Source: Mycolicibacterium sp. GF69 (lineage in GTDB: Bacteria; Actinomycetota; Actinomycetes; Mycobacteriales; Mycobacteriaceae). From it: a stretch of DNA of 35,518 nt. Made by a program: the position numbers and the translations under genes. The notes beneath the pieces are model-generated. The model had not been told where the DNA came from, made no database searches, and was given only the letters and a program-made list of their open reading frames with translations. The stretch spans positions 1 through 35,518 of the forward strand of contig NZ_QMEW01000039.1 of NCBI RefSeq assembly GCF_003284965.1, read 5' to 3'. Shown piece by piece: positions 24,687 to 32,508 of this stretch (positions are counted from its first letter, which is position 1; every line of letters starts with the position of its first letter).

Positions 24687-26057
24687 CTAGGAGTCGTCGT
24701 CCTTGTCGCGGTCTGGGTTCTGGATGTCCTTCTCGAGATCGGCGATCGCCTCTTCGATGGCGCTGTCCATCCCACTGGTGTCGCCGCCGATCATCCGGTC
24801 GATGAACCCTGCGGGCTCGTCGAGATCGTCGGCGCTGGGCAACAGGTCGGGGTGCTGCCACACCGCATCGCGCCCGTCGGAGCCGACGGCCTGGGTCAAC
24901 CGCTCCCAGAGCACCGCCGCCTCGCGCATCTTGCGTGGCCGCAACTCCAGCCCCACCAGGGTCGCGAACGTCTGCTCGGCCGGTCCGCCGGTGGCGCGGC
25001 GCCTGCGCAGCGTCTCGGCCAGCGCCGACGTACCGGGAATGCGGTCGCCGAGCGCGTCTGACACGACCGTCTGCACCCAACCTTCGATGAGCGCGAGCAG
25101 CGTCTCCAGCCGCTCCAGCGCCGCGGTCTGCTCCGGCGTCGCCTTCGGTTCGAAGATGCCCTGATTGAGCAGCTGTTCCATCTGCGCCGGATCGGTCAGC
25201 GCGGCCGGATTGATGCCCGAAGCAAGCTCCTCGATACCGCTCATGTCGATCTTCATGCCGCGAGCGAACGCCTCGACCGCGCTGAGCAATTGGCTGGCCA
25301 GCCATGGCACATGGCTGAATAGGCGATGGTGCGCGGCCTCCCGGGCGGCGAGAAAGGTGAGGATCTCGCTGCGCGGCTGCTCCAGACCCTCGGACAGCGC
25401 CTCGACCGCTTCCGGCATCAGCGCCGCCACCCCCTTGGGCCCCAGGGGCAGCCCGATATCGGTGGAAGTCAACACTTCTCGCGACAGTTTGCCCAGCGCC
25501 TGCCCGAGCTGTGAGCCGAACGCCATCCCGCCCATCTGCGTCATCATCGACAGCAGGGGACCGGCCATCATCCGAGCCTCCTCGGGCAGCGCGGATACCC
25601 ACACCGTCGAGATCTGTTCGGCGACCGGATCGCACAGGCGTTTCCAGGTCTCGAGCGTGTTGTCGATCCAGTCCGTCGGTGTCCAGGCGACGGCCTTGCT
25701 GGTGCCGGCGGGCAGCGAGGTCACACCGTCCAGCCAGGTTTCGGCCAGGCGCACGGCGTCGGCGATCGCCACACCGGTTTTCTCCGGCACCGGCGCGACG
25801 AAACCGATCTGGTTCGACGCCAGTTGGCGGGCCAGGTCATAGTTCACCGGCCCGGACTGCGTGCCCCCGGCCATCGCGCCGCCTGCGCCGCTGAACATCT
25901 CGCCGAGCTTGGAAAAGATCTGGCCCAGCTGCGACATGTCGAACTGGGACCCGCCACCCATGCCGAACGGGTCGCCGGAGCCGGAGTCGGGGTCTTTCTT
26001 GCGCTTGTCCCGGTCGGGGTCATCCCCGGCGGAAAAGCCGAAAGGCGGGTCAGCCAT
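24687..26057 (-). CDS. DUF2342 zinc-dependent metalloprotease-like protein (Rv3195-like)
   Basis: 456 aa, soluble. The first 60 residues are disordered (Asp/Gly/Lys-rich, then GGAMAGG). The conserved core includes GFVAPVPEKTGVAIADAVRLAETWL, GSQLGQALGKLSREVL, a zincin-like helix FLAAREAAHHRLFSHVPWLA and RLETLLALIEGWV. This family is annotated as putative zinc-dependent metalloproteases or hydrolases (TIGR03624, related to F420-associated proteins). The exact metal ligands are not provable here, because only an ExxH-like pair in REAAHHR is seen. The C-terminus is acidic. The ATG at 26057 (MADPPFGFS) is preferred to the GTG six codons upstream. Same strand as the ThiF-like gene, 113 bp apart; divergent from the Lon-like protease. 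Confidence 0.8.
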   Translation of the reverse strand: MADPPFGFSAGDDPDRDKRKKDPDSGSGDPFGMGGGSQFDMSQLGQIFSKLGEMFSGAGGAMAGGTQSGPVNYDLARQLASNQIGFVAPVPEKTGVAIADAVRLAETWLDGVTSLPAGTSKAVAWTPTDWIDNTLETWKRLCDPVAEQISTVWVSALPEEARMMAGPLLSMMTQMGGMAFGSQLGQALGKLSREVLTSTDIGLPLGPKGVAALMPEAVEALSEGLEQPRSEILTFLAAREAAHHRLFSHVPWLASQLLSAVEAFARGMKIDMSGIEELASGINPAALTDPAQMEQLLNQGIFEPKATPEQTAALERLETLLALIEGWVQTVVSDALGDRIPGTSALAETLRRRRATGGPAEQTFATLVGLELRPRKMREAAVLWERLTQAVGSDGRDAVWQHPDLLPSADDLDEPAGFIDRMIGGDTSGMDSAIEEAIADLEKDIQNPDRDKDDDS

Positions 26058-26223
26058 GTCCTCAACCGTACTCACCAGGGCCGCGCGGTGTGGGTGGGCG
26101 ACTCTCGCTGAGAGCGAACCGACCCCCGGGAACCGCGCCGACGTCTGGGGGCCGGTCGCGCATCGGGCCGTTCTGGGCGCCCCGCGGTGGAAGTCGTGTG
26201 CACCATCGCCTCGGCCGCACCTT

Positions 26224-26229
26224 TACATT
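26224..26229 (+). promoter_or_regulatory. Leaderless -10 box for the PDZ-Lon protease
   Basis: TACATT ends 7 nt before the GTG at 26237, so transcription would start at the start codon. No Shine-Dalgarno is present, consistent with leaderless translation. Confidence 0.5.
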
Positions 26230-26236
26230 GGGCGAC

Positions 26237-27259
26237 GTGAACAGGCGGACTTTGACGTTGCTGGTGGCACTCGTCCCCATTCTGGCGTTCGGGGTGCTGG
26301 CGTCGGTGGTGCCGGTGCCATACGTCTCGCTGGGCCCGGGGCCGACGTTCAACACCCTCGGCGAGGTCGACGGCAAGCAGGTCATCGACATCGAGGGCAC
26401 CGACGTCTACCCGACGTCCGGTCACCTGAACATGACGACCGTCTCGCAGCGCGACCAGCTCGGGCTGGGCGAGGCGATGGCGCTGTGGCTGTCGGGCCGC
26501 CAGCAGTTGGTGCCGCGTGACCTGGTTTATCCGCCGGACATGACGCGCGAGGAGGTCGACGAGGCCAACACCACCGACTTCCGCAACTCCGAACGCAGTG
26601 CCGAATACGCGGCACTGCACTTTTTGGAGTTTCCGATGGCGGTGACGGTGGAGGACGTCAACGACCCGGGCCCGTCGGCGGGCAAGCTGGCCGCCGGTGA
26701 TGCGATCGACGCAGTCAACGGCCAGCCGGTCACGACCCTCGAGGAATTCCAGAACCTGCTCGAGGACACCAAGCCGGGCGACACCGTGGTGCTCGACTAT
26801 CGCCGCAAGGACGCGCCGTCGGGCGTCGCGACTATCACCTTGGGCAAGCACCCCGAACGCGATCAGGGCTTACTCGGCATCGCTGTGCTCGACGCCCCCT
26901 GGGCGCCGTTCGCCATCGACTTCAACCTCGAGAAGATCGGCGGACCGTCCGCCGGGCTGATTTTCTCACTGGCGGTGGTCGACAAGCTCACCACCGGCGA
27001 CCTCAACGACGGCCGTTTCGTCGCAGGCAGCGGAACCATCAGTGGGGACGGCGAGGTCGGCGGCATCGGCGGCATCGGCCACAAGATGCTGTCCGCGCGG
27101 GAGGCCGGTGCGACCATCTTCCTGGTGCCCGCCGACAACTGTGAGGAAGCCAAGACCGCACCCCATGACGGGATGGAACTGATCAAGGTGGACACCCTCG
27201 CGCACGCCGTCGAGGCGCTGAAAACCTTGTCCGCCGGTGGCGAACGTCCCCATTGCTAG
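26237..27259 (+). CDS. Membrane-anchored PDZ-Lon-like serine protease (Rv3194c-like)
   Basis: 340 aa, starting at GTG 26237. A signal-anchor helix (about 6-26; LTLLVALVPILAFGVLASVV) is followed by VPYVSLGPGPTFNTLG, conserved in YlbL/SdrC-like proteases. A PDZ domain (about 140-205; AGDAIDAVNGQPVTTLEEF) precedes the S16 Lon-like catalytic domain. There S238 in GGPSAGL and K283 in GIGHKML form the Ser-Lys dyad, and GSGTISGDGEVGGIGG separates them. It would cleave envelope or membrane substrates outside the cytoplasm. The length equals M. tuberculosis Rv3194c as I recall it. An 89-bp gap holding a dyad and candidate promoter separates it from the UPF0182 gene. Confidence 0.9.
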   Translation: MNRRTLTLLVALVPILAFGVLASVVPVPYVSLGPGPTFNTLGEVDGKQVIDIEGTDVYPTSGHLNMTTVSQRDQLGLGEAMALWLSGRQQLVPRDLVYPPDMTREEVDEANTTDFRNSERSAEYAALHFLEFPMAVTVEDVNDPGPSAGKLAAGDAIDAVNGQPVTTLEEFQNLLEDTKPGDTVVLDYRRKDAPSGVATITLGKHPERDQGLLGIAVLDAPWAPFAIDFNLEKIGGPSAGLIFSLAVVDKLTTGDLNDGRFVAGSGTISGDGEVGGIGGIGHKMLSAREAGATIFLVPADNCEEAKTAPHDGMELIKVDTLAHAVEALKTLSAGGERPHC

Positions 27260-27260
27260 G

Positions 27261-27288
27261 TTCTCACGCAACAGCCGTTGCGTAGAGT
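27261..27288 (+). promoter_or_regulatory. Dyad and candidate promoter before the UPF0182 gene
   Basis: ACGCAAC (27266-27272) and GTTGCGT (27277-27283) form a perfect 7-bp inverted repeat with an AGCC loop, 6 nt after the protease stop. TTCTCA (27261-27266) and TAGAGT (27283-27288) with a 16-bp spacer could be -35/-10 elements overlapping the dyad. It could act as an operator over the promoter or as a T-less terminator. Confidence 0.35.
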
Positions 27289-27348
27289 TGTGGCGGAGCT
27301 TGGGGTGACGTCGATCAGGACGTACGGGAATGAGACTGGAGTCGACGA

Positions 27349-30300
27349 GTGGGTATGCGGCCCGCGGCACGAATGCCGAGCCTGACACGACGTAGCCGAT
27401 TTCTCATCGCGGTGGGGGCCGTAGTCGTCCTCCTGTTGCTGATCGGGCCCCGGCTGATCGACACCTACGTCGACTGGCTGTGGTTCGGCGAACTCGGCTA
27501 CCGCTCGGTGTTCACCACGGTGCTGTTCACCCAGATCCTGTTGTTCCTCGTGGTGTCGCTGCTGATCGGCTCCATCCTGTTCGCGGGCCTCGCGCTGGCC
27601 TACCGCACCCGCCCGGTGTTCGTGCCGACCAACGGCCCCAACGATCCCGTCGCGAGCTACCGCACCGCGGTGATGGCACGGCTGCGCCTCGTCGGCTTCG
27701 GCGTACCCGCGCTCATCGGCTTGTTCGTGGGACTGTTCGCATTGGGGCAGTGGGAGACCGTCCAGCTGTTCCTGCACGGCAACAGCTTCGGCATCACCGA
27801 CCCGCAGTTCGGGAAGGACCTCGGCTTCTACGCCTTCGACCTGCCGTTCTATCGGATGGTTCTGAACTACCTGTTCGTCGCGACCTTCTTGGCGTTCCTC
27901 GGAAACCTGTTGGGCCACTACCTGTTCGGCGGCATCCGGCTGTCCGGCCGCAGCGGGGCGCTGAGCCGCGCGGCGCGCATCCAGTTGATCACTTTGGTCG
28001 GCATCTTGATGCTCCTCAAGGCCGTCGCCTACTGGCTGGACCGCTACGAGTTGCTGAGCCACACCCGCGGCGGGAAGCCGTTCACGGGTGCGGGCTACAC
28101 CGACATCAACGCGGTGCTGCCCGCCAAGCTCATCCTGATGGCGATCGCGGTGATCTGCGCGGCGGCGGTGTTCTCCGCGATCGTGTTGCGCGACCTGCGG
28201 ATCCCGGCCATCGGCGTGGTGTTGCTGCTGCTCTCGTCGCTGGTGGTCGGCGCGGGCTGGCCGCTGGTGGTGGAGCAGTTCAGCGTGCGCCCGAACGCGG
28301 CGCAGAAGGAAAGCGAATACATCGCCCGCAGCATCGCCGCGACAAGACAGGCCTACGGCCTCACCGACGACGTGGTCAGCTATCGCGACTACCCGGGCAA
28401 CGCTGAAGCGACCGCTGCGCAGGTAGCCGCCGACCGGGCGACGACGTCGAACATCCGGGTGCTCGACCCGAACATCGTCAGCCCGGCCTTCACGCAGTTC
28501 CAGCAGGGCAAGAACTTCTACTACTTTCCCGATCAGCTGAACATCGACCGCTACAGCGACGCGAACGGCAACCTGCGCGACTACGTCGTCGCCGCGCGCG
28601 AGCTCAATCCCGACCGATTGATCGACAACCAGCGCGACTGGATCAACCGCCACTCCGTCTACACCCACGGCAACGGCTTCATCGCCTCACCGGCGAACAC
28701 CGTGCGCGGGGTGGCCAACGACCCCAACCAGAACGGCGGTTACCCGGAGTTCTTGGCCAGCGTCGTCGGCGCCAACGGCGAGGTGATGTCGCCAGGACCG
28801 GCCCCGCTGGCCCAGCCGCGGATCTACTACGGTCCGGTCATCGCCAACACCGCGGCCGATTACGCGATCGTGGGTGAGAACGGTGCACCGCGTGAATACG
28901 ACTACGAGAACAACGTCGAGACCAGGAACTACACCTACACCGGCAGCGGCGGCGTCCCGATCGGCAACTGGCTGACCCGCAGCGTGTTCGCCGCGAAGTA
29001 CGCCGAGCGGAACTTCTTGTTCTCCAACGTGATCGGCGAGAACAGCAAGCTCCTGTTCAACCGTGACCCGGCCGACCGCGTGAAGGCCGTCGCTCCGTGG
29101 CTGACCACCGACACCGCGGTCTATCCCGCGATCGTCGACGAGCGGATCGTGTGGATCGTCGACGGTTACACCACGCTGGACAACTACCCGTATTCCGAGC
29201 TGACGTCGTTGTCTTCTGCCACCGTCGACTCCAACGAGGTGGCACTGAACCGGCTGCAGCCCGACAAACAGGTCTCCTACATCCGTAACTCGGTCAAGGC
29301 CACCGTCGACGCCTATGACGGCACGGTCACGCTGTACGCGCAGGACGAGCAGGACCCGGTGCTGCAGGCGTGGATGAAGGTGTTCCCGGACACCGTGAAA
29401 CCGAAGTCCGACATCACGCCGGAGTTGCAGGAGCATCTGCGCTATCCCGAGGACCTGTTCAAGGTGCAGCGTGCGCTGTTGGCCAAGTACCACGTCGACG
29501 ACCCGGTGACCTTCTTCTCGACATCGGACTTCTGGGACGTCCCGCTGGATCCCAACCCGACCGCGAGCAGCTACCAGCCGCCCTACTACATCGTCGCCAA
29601 AGACCTTGTGGCCGACGACCGTTCGGCATCGTTCCAGCTGACCAGCGCCATGAACCGGTTCCGTCGCGACTTCCTGGCCGCCTACATCAGCGCCAGTTCG
29701 GATCCCGACACCTACGGCAAGCTCACGGTGCTGACGATCCCCGGCCAGGTCAACGGTCCGAAGCTGGCGTTCAACGCGATCAGCACCGACACCGCGGTCA
29801 GCCAGGACCTCGGCGTCATCGGCCGCGACAACCAGAACCGCATCCGGTGGGGCAACCTGCTGACACTGCCGGTGGCCGAGGGTGGCCTGCTCTACGTCGC
29901 CCCCGTATACGCATCGCCGGGAGCCAGCGACGCCGCGTCGTCTTACCCGCGCCTCATCCGCGTCGCGATGATGTACAACGACAAGGTTGGCTACGGCCCG
30001 ACCGTGCGCGATGCGCTCATCGAGTTGTTCGGGGTCGGCGCCGACGCCACCGCAACCGGACCCGCGCCGATCGCGGGACCGGGCGGTCAGCGACCCGCCG
30101 CACGGCCACCGGCCGACGGTCAGCCACCGGCGGGTCGCCCCAACCAGGAGGGCCGGCCGCCGGAGGCGCCGACACCGGCGGCTGCGCCGGGTGTGCCTGT
30201 GCAGCTGTCGGGGCCGAAAGCCGCTGCGCTGCAGGAGGTCAACACGGCGCTCGACGCGCTGCGTCAGGCCCAGCAGGGCGGTGACTTTGCCGAATTCGGC

Positions 30301-30354
30301 GAGGCGTTGCAGCGCCTCGACGATGCGATGAGCAAGTACCAGTCCGCCGGCTAG
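27349..30354 (+). CDS. UPF0182 (COG1615) large multi-pass membrane protein (Rv3193c-like)
   Basis: 1001 aa. Seven hydrophobic helices fill the N-terminal 300 residues (about 20-38, 55-82, 110-132, 168-188, 210-228, 258-280, 285-305); segments such as PRLIDTYVDWLWFGELGYRSV match the UPF0182 family. A large soluble domain (about 310-880) is presumably extracytoplasmic, and a Pro/Gly/Ala-rich linker (about 900-955) leads to a helical C-terminus with ALDALRQAQQGGDFAEFGEALQ cut by charged residues. No enzyme motif is recognisable. The GTG at 27349 has GGAG 7 nt upstream and gives MGMRPAARMP, like the M. tuberculosis protein; the ATG at 27355 is the alternative. The function is unknown; the family is widely conserved in actinobacteria. 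Confidence 0.9.
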   Translation: MGMRPAARMPSLTRRSRFLIAVGAVVVLLLLIGPRLIDTYVDWLWFGELGYRSVFTTVLFTQILLFLVVSLLIGSILFAGLALAYRTRPVFVPTNGPNDPVASYRTAVMARLRLVGFGVPALIGLFVGLFALGQWETVQLFLHGNSFGITDPQFGKDLGFYAFDLPFYRMVLNYLFVATFLAFLGNLLGHYLFGGIRLSGRSGALSRAARIQLITLVGILMLLKAVAYWLDRYELLSHTRGGKPFTGAGYTDINAVLPAKLILMAIAVICAAAVFSAIVLRDLRIPAIGVVLLLLSSLVVGAGWPLVVEQFSVRPNAAQKESEYIARSIAATRQAYGLTDDVVSYRDYPGNAEATAAQVAADRATTSNIRVLDPNIVSPAFTQFQQGKNFYYFPDQLNIDRYSDANGNLRDYVVAARELNPDRLIDNQRDWINRHSVYTHGNGFIASPANTVRGVANDPNQNGGYPEFLASVVGANGEVMSPGPAPLAQPRIYYGPVIANTAADYAIVGENGAPREYDYENNVETRNYTYTGSGGVPIGNWLTRSVFAAKYAERNFLFSNVIGENSKLLFNRDPADRVKAVAPWLTTDTAVYPAIVDERIVWIVDGYTTLDNYPYSELTSLSSATVDSNEVALNRLQPDKQVSYIRNSVKATVDAYDGTVTLYAQDEQDPVLQAWMKVFPDTVKPKSDITPELQEHLRYPEDLFKVQRALLAKYHVDDPVTFFSTSDFWDVPLDPNPTASSYQPPYYIVAKDLVADDRSASFQLTSAMNRFRRDFLAAYISASSDPDTYGKLTVLTIPGQVNGPKLAFNAISTDTAVSQDLGVIGRDNQNRIRWGNLLTLPVAEGGLLYVAPVYASPGASDAASSYPRLIRVAMMYNDKVGYGPTVRDALIELFGVGADATATGPAPIAGPGGQRPAARPPADGQPPAGRPNQEGRPPEAPTPAAAPGVPVQLSGPKAAALQEVNTALDALRQAQQGGDFAEFGEALQRLDDAMSKYQSAG

Positions 30355-30377
30355 TTCTTGCCCGAACCGCAACCCCA

Positions 30378-30420
30378 AGCCGCGTGCCGAACCGCACGCT
30401 CAAACCGCGTGCCCAAGTCG
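30378..30420 (+). repeat. Imperfect CCGCGTGCC direct repeats before the tRNA
   Basis: Between the UPF0182 stop and the tRNA, AAGCCGCGTGCC and AAACCGCGTGCC recur about 26 bp apart, with CCGAACCGCA repeated around them. This is short, degenerate, low-information repetition with no clear role. The rest of the 233-bp gap shows only the tRNA promoter. Confidence 0.35.
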
Positions 30421-30544
30421 CGAGCGACCGCGTCTGTACCGCGACACGCCGTGTCGGCACGTACATTTGCGGTCAGTCGCGGCGCTTCGATGACCGCGCC
30501 TCGGCTGGCGTGATGCGGATCATGACGCAGGCTGACCGCGCGAT

Positions 30545-30574
30545 TTGGAAGTGCGCGTACGCCTTCGGTAACGT
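30545..30574 (+). promoter_or_regulatory. Promoter of tRNA-fMet
   Basis: TTGGAA (30545-30550) and TAACGT (30569-30574) are separated by 18 bp and end 13 nt before the mature tRNA 5' end. This suits a strong vegetative promoter for the tRNA gene. Confidence 0.5.
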
Positions 30575-30587
30575 GGCGTGCACCCGA

Positions 30588-30664
30588 CGCGGGGTGGAGC
30601 AGCTCGGTAGCTCGCTGGGCTCATAACCCAGAGGTCGCAGGTTCGAATCCTGTCCCCGCTACCA
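30588..30664 (+). tRNA. Initiator tRNA-fMet (CAT anticodon), CCA encoded
   Basis: A 77-nt cloverleaf. The acceptor arm CGCGGGG pairs with CCCCGC, leaving the first position as an unpaired C1-U72, the hallmark of initiator tRNAs. The D arm is GAGCAGCTCGGTAGCTC. The anticodon stem CTGGG/CCCAG has the three consecutive G-C pairs needed for P-site binding, with loop CTCATAA (CAT anticodon). The T arm is GCAGGTTCGAATCCTGT. The 3' CCA is encoded. The 3' half is a classical integration target, and an integrase gene lies 516 bp downstream. Confidence 0.97.
30640..30664. other. Putative attachment site (att) in the tRNA 3' end
   Basis: The T arm and 3' acceptor end of tRNA-fMet probably hold the crossover core of the downstream integrative element. 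Tyrosine integrases often use tRNA 3' ends, and the integrase gene reads toward this end. I found no second copy of this segment inside the window, so the other junction must lie beyond the right edge or has decayed. Confidence 0.5.
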
Positions 30665-30667
30665 GGT

Positions 30668-30703
30668 AAAACGGCCCTCGGAGGACACTCCGGGGGCCGT
30701 TTT
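30668..30703 (+). terminator. Terminator downstream of tRNA-fMet
   Basis: A long stem: AAACGGCCC plus TCGGAG on the left pairs with CTCCGGGGGCCGTTT on the right around a GACA loop, about 16 bp with one G-T wobble, ending in TTTT. It begins 4 nt after the CCA and should terminate the tRNA transcript. Confidence 0.8.
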
Positions 30704-30709
30704 CATTCG

Positions 30710-30732
30710 GTTTGTGAACGCGTTTGTGAACG
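30710..30732. repeat. Two tandem copies of GTTTGTGAACG beside the att site
   Basis: Exact copies at 30710-30720 and 30722-30732 (12-bp period), starting 46 bp after the tRNA. Each contains the dyad GTT-N4-AAC. The position next to the attachment site suits integrase arm-type sites or excisionase sites. Confidence 0.5.
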
Positions 30733-30908
30733 TAGCACCTCCTGACGACCAGTCGCCGCGACCGGTGGCGCACACCGACGCCGCGCGGGGCCCGGATCGC
30801 TGCCAGCCGAGAAGAGATCCGCCGCGTGCTCATCAAGACGCCAAATGCACCCGGCTATGAGCGCACCAACCGCACGCCAACAAATGTTCAGCAGAATCCG
30901 AAGCGGCC

Positions 30909-30914
30909 TATCGT
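30909..30914 (+). promoter_or_regulatory. Leaderless -10 box for a small ORF
   Basis: TATCGT ends 7 nt before the ATG at 30922, the same geometry as at other leaderless genes of this window. TTCAGC (30887-30892), 16 bp upstream, could be a weak -35. Confidence 0.45.
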
Positions 30915-30921
30915 TAGACCC

Positions 30922-31089
30922 ATGCCGACGCCTACTCCCAACCGGTCCCCACAGGTGGCCTCGCAGGCGATCGACGAAGATCTCCTCGACACCGCATACG
31001 CCCAGCTGGCCCCCGCGTTCAACACCCAGGACACCAACGCAGAGAGACGCGCGGCGCGCGACACTTACGCCAGCCGCCGTGAAAGCTAG
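30922..31089 (+). CDS. Small hypothetical protein, 55 aa, between tRNA and integrase
   Basis: An open frame from ATG 30922 encoding MPTPTPNRSPQVASQAID followed by an acidic helix (DEDLLDTAYAQLAPAF) and a basic end (AERRAARDTYASRRES). It is favoured over the longer frame beginning at GTG 30826 because a -10 box lies exactly 7 nt upstream. The alternating acidic and basic helical make-up looks like a real small soluble protein rather than a chance frame. No family is recognised. It is convergent with the integrase gene. It could belong to the element or be a relic of the core locus. Confidence 0.45.
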   Translation: MPTPTPNRSPQVASQAIDEDLLDTAYAQLAPAFNTQDTNAERRAARDTYASRRES

Positions 31090-31179
31090 CTTTCTGCCGT
31101 CGACCACAACCGGCTGGAGTCTGGTACTCGGCTGTGGCAGCTCTATAGTTCCGCGACTTCGCCGTATCGAGGTGTTCAT

Positions 31180-32508
31180 TTAGTCCACTCCCGTTGACGA
31201 CGGGTAGCCATCCCCGATCAGGAACATCGCTGCCTGTTCAGCAGCCTCTCTGTCGTCGTTCTTTAGTACGTGGGCATACGTCTGCAAGAAGAACCCGACG
31301 TCGGCGTGCCCGATACGCTCGCTCACAGTCTTTGGGCTGACGCCAGCCTTCAACGCGGCCGTCGCGTAGGAATGCCGCAAGTCGTGGAAGGTAATTCGCT
31401 CCAGGCCGGCCGCGGCCGCCAAGCGATCGAACCGTTGACGGATAGAATCGGGGTGCGGCGGTCGACCATCCTGGAAGGTGAATACGTAGTTTCCAGGGTG
31501 GTAGTTGCTCCCGAAGAACGCCCGCTCTTCATTCTGTAAGTGTCGCCACTTTTGAAGTGCCGCAGCAGTAGTCCGATCTATCGCGATCGTTTGATCGGCA
31601 TTGTGCGTCTTGCCGCCGGCTTTGTCGCGCGCGTGGCCGCCAACCACGACCCGATTGTCATGCACAGTGATCTCGCGCGCCTCCAGGTCGACGTCGTGCC
31701 ACCTGAGGCCGCAGATCTGGCCGCGTCGTATGCCAGTGGTGAGTTCAAGCAGGAAAAGCGCAGCGAAGCGGTCGTGGCTCGCCGTCTGCAGAAACGTCCG
31801 TATGTGCTCAAGATTCCATACGGTTCGCCGCGCACGGGAGCGTTTGGGTGGCTTTACATTAGCCGCCGCATTATGAGACGTGTACTTCCACGCGACGGCA
31901 TCGACAAGTGCGCGGTGGATCATTGCATGTATGTTTCGCACGGTCTTCGGCGCCAGTCCGGGATGCACCTGCTTCGGAGCGATGCCTGCGTTGTACCGGC
32001 GCACCGCAGCCCTGGCAGCGTGAATCGTTGTGCCACACGCCTTAGCGACTTCGCGCGGACTCGGTGTCGAACCATCGACCGTATGATTATGCCAGTAGTG
32101 ATACATCGCGTAGTTGCGGTCCTGCTTGATCCGGCCTTCAGAAAGTAACTTCGCGTAAAGCTTCAGCAGTTGTGGCTCATCGAGTCGTTGGAGCTTTTCT
32201 GCCCCAATGTGTGGCACTACATAACATCTAGCGTAGTCGTTCCAGTTCTGCCAAGTCGTTGCGTCCATAGAAGCTTCGACGGCTAAGAACCATTCGCCGA
32301 AGAACTGAGCTACCGTGCGAGTCGAGGGTCGTACAACGCGACCTTGATCGGCTCCCCGCATGGCATCGCGACAGGCCTTCCAAGCCTCCTTCTCCGTGTG
32401 AAAACCACCCTTTGAGATAGTCGGATACTCGCCGGTGGATGGATCTCGCTCAGGCGCTCGGAATCGGTATGTCCACGTCCTTCCACGTTGGTAGACGGAC
32501 CCCTTCAC
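31180..32508 (-). CDS. int: Tyrosine recombinase/phage-type integrase
   Basis: 442 aa. The N-terminal part (1-60; GSVYQRGRTWTYRFRAPERD) is an arm-binding-like domain, then a SAM-like core-binding domain (about 62-230). The catalytic domain carries R261 (TTGIRRGQ), H375-x-x-R378 (HDLRHS), H401 (IGHAD) and nucleophile Y411 (TYAHVL), so it looks active. The core-binding domain contains an insertion of about 50 residues (133-182) with an HTH-like PSPREVAKACGTTIHAARA before GLAPKTVRNIHAMIHRAL. The GTG start overlaps the stop of the excisionase-like gene by 4 nt (GTGA). It would drive integration at the neighbouring tRNA-fMet 3' end. Confidence 0.93.
   Translation of the reverse strand: MKGSVYQRGRTWTYRFRAPERDPSTGEYPTISKGGFHTEKEAWKACRDAMRGADQGRVVRPSTRTVAQFFGEWFLAVEASMDATTWQNWNDYARCYVVPHIGAEKLQRLDEPQLLKLYAKLLSEGRIKQDRNYAMYHYWHNHTVDGSTPSPREVAKACGTTIHAARAAVRRYNAGIAPKQVHPGLAPKTVRNIHAMIHRALVDAVAWKYTSHNAAANVKPPKRSRARRTVWNLEHIRTFLQTASHDRFAALFLLELTTGIRRGQICGLRWHDVDLEAREITVHDNRVVVGGHARDKAGGKTHNADQTIAIDRTTAAALQKWRHLQNEERAFFGSNYHPGNYVFTFQDGRPPHPDSIRQRFDRLAAAAGLERITFHDLRHSYATAALKAGVSPKTVSERIGHADVGFFLQTYAHVLKNDDREAAEQAAMFLIGDGYPSSTGVD

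Noticed and set aside
22351..24690. A 779-codon plus-strand frame across the ABC1 kinase and ThiF-like genes
   Set aside because: It spans two genes with intact family motifs on the other strand; its translation is a compositional shadow without recognisable domains.
27266..27283. Hairpin after the Lon-like protease as a standard terminator
   Set aside because: The 7-bp stem is perfect but has no T tract and overlaps a promoter-like -10, so I list it as a regulatory dyad rather than a terminator.
27256..30378. Long minus-strand frames (470 and 563 codons) under the UPF0182 gene
   Set aside because: Both are shadows: low-complexity His/Gln/Arg/Val-rich products, opposite a well-conserved membrane protein with clear transmembrane helices.
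30703..31179. 158-codon minus-strand frame between tRNA and integrase
   Set aside because: It overlaps the terminator-proximal repeats and the leaderless small ORF, has no start signal, and its composition looks random.
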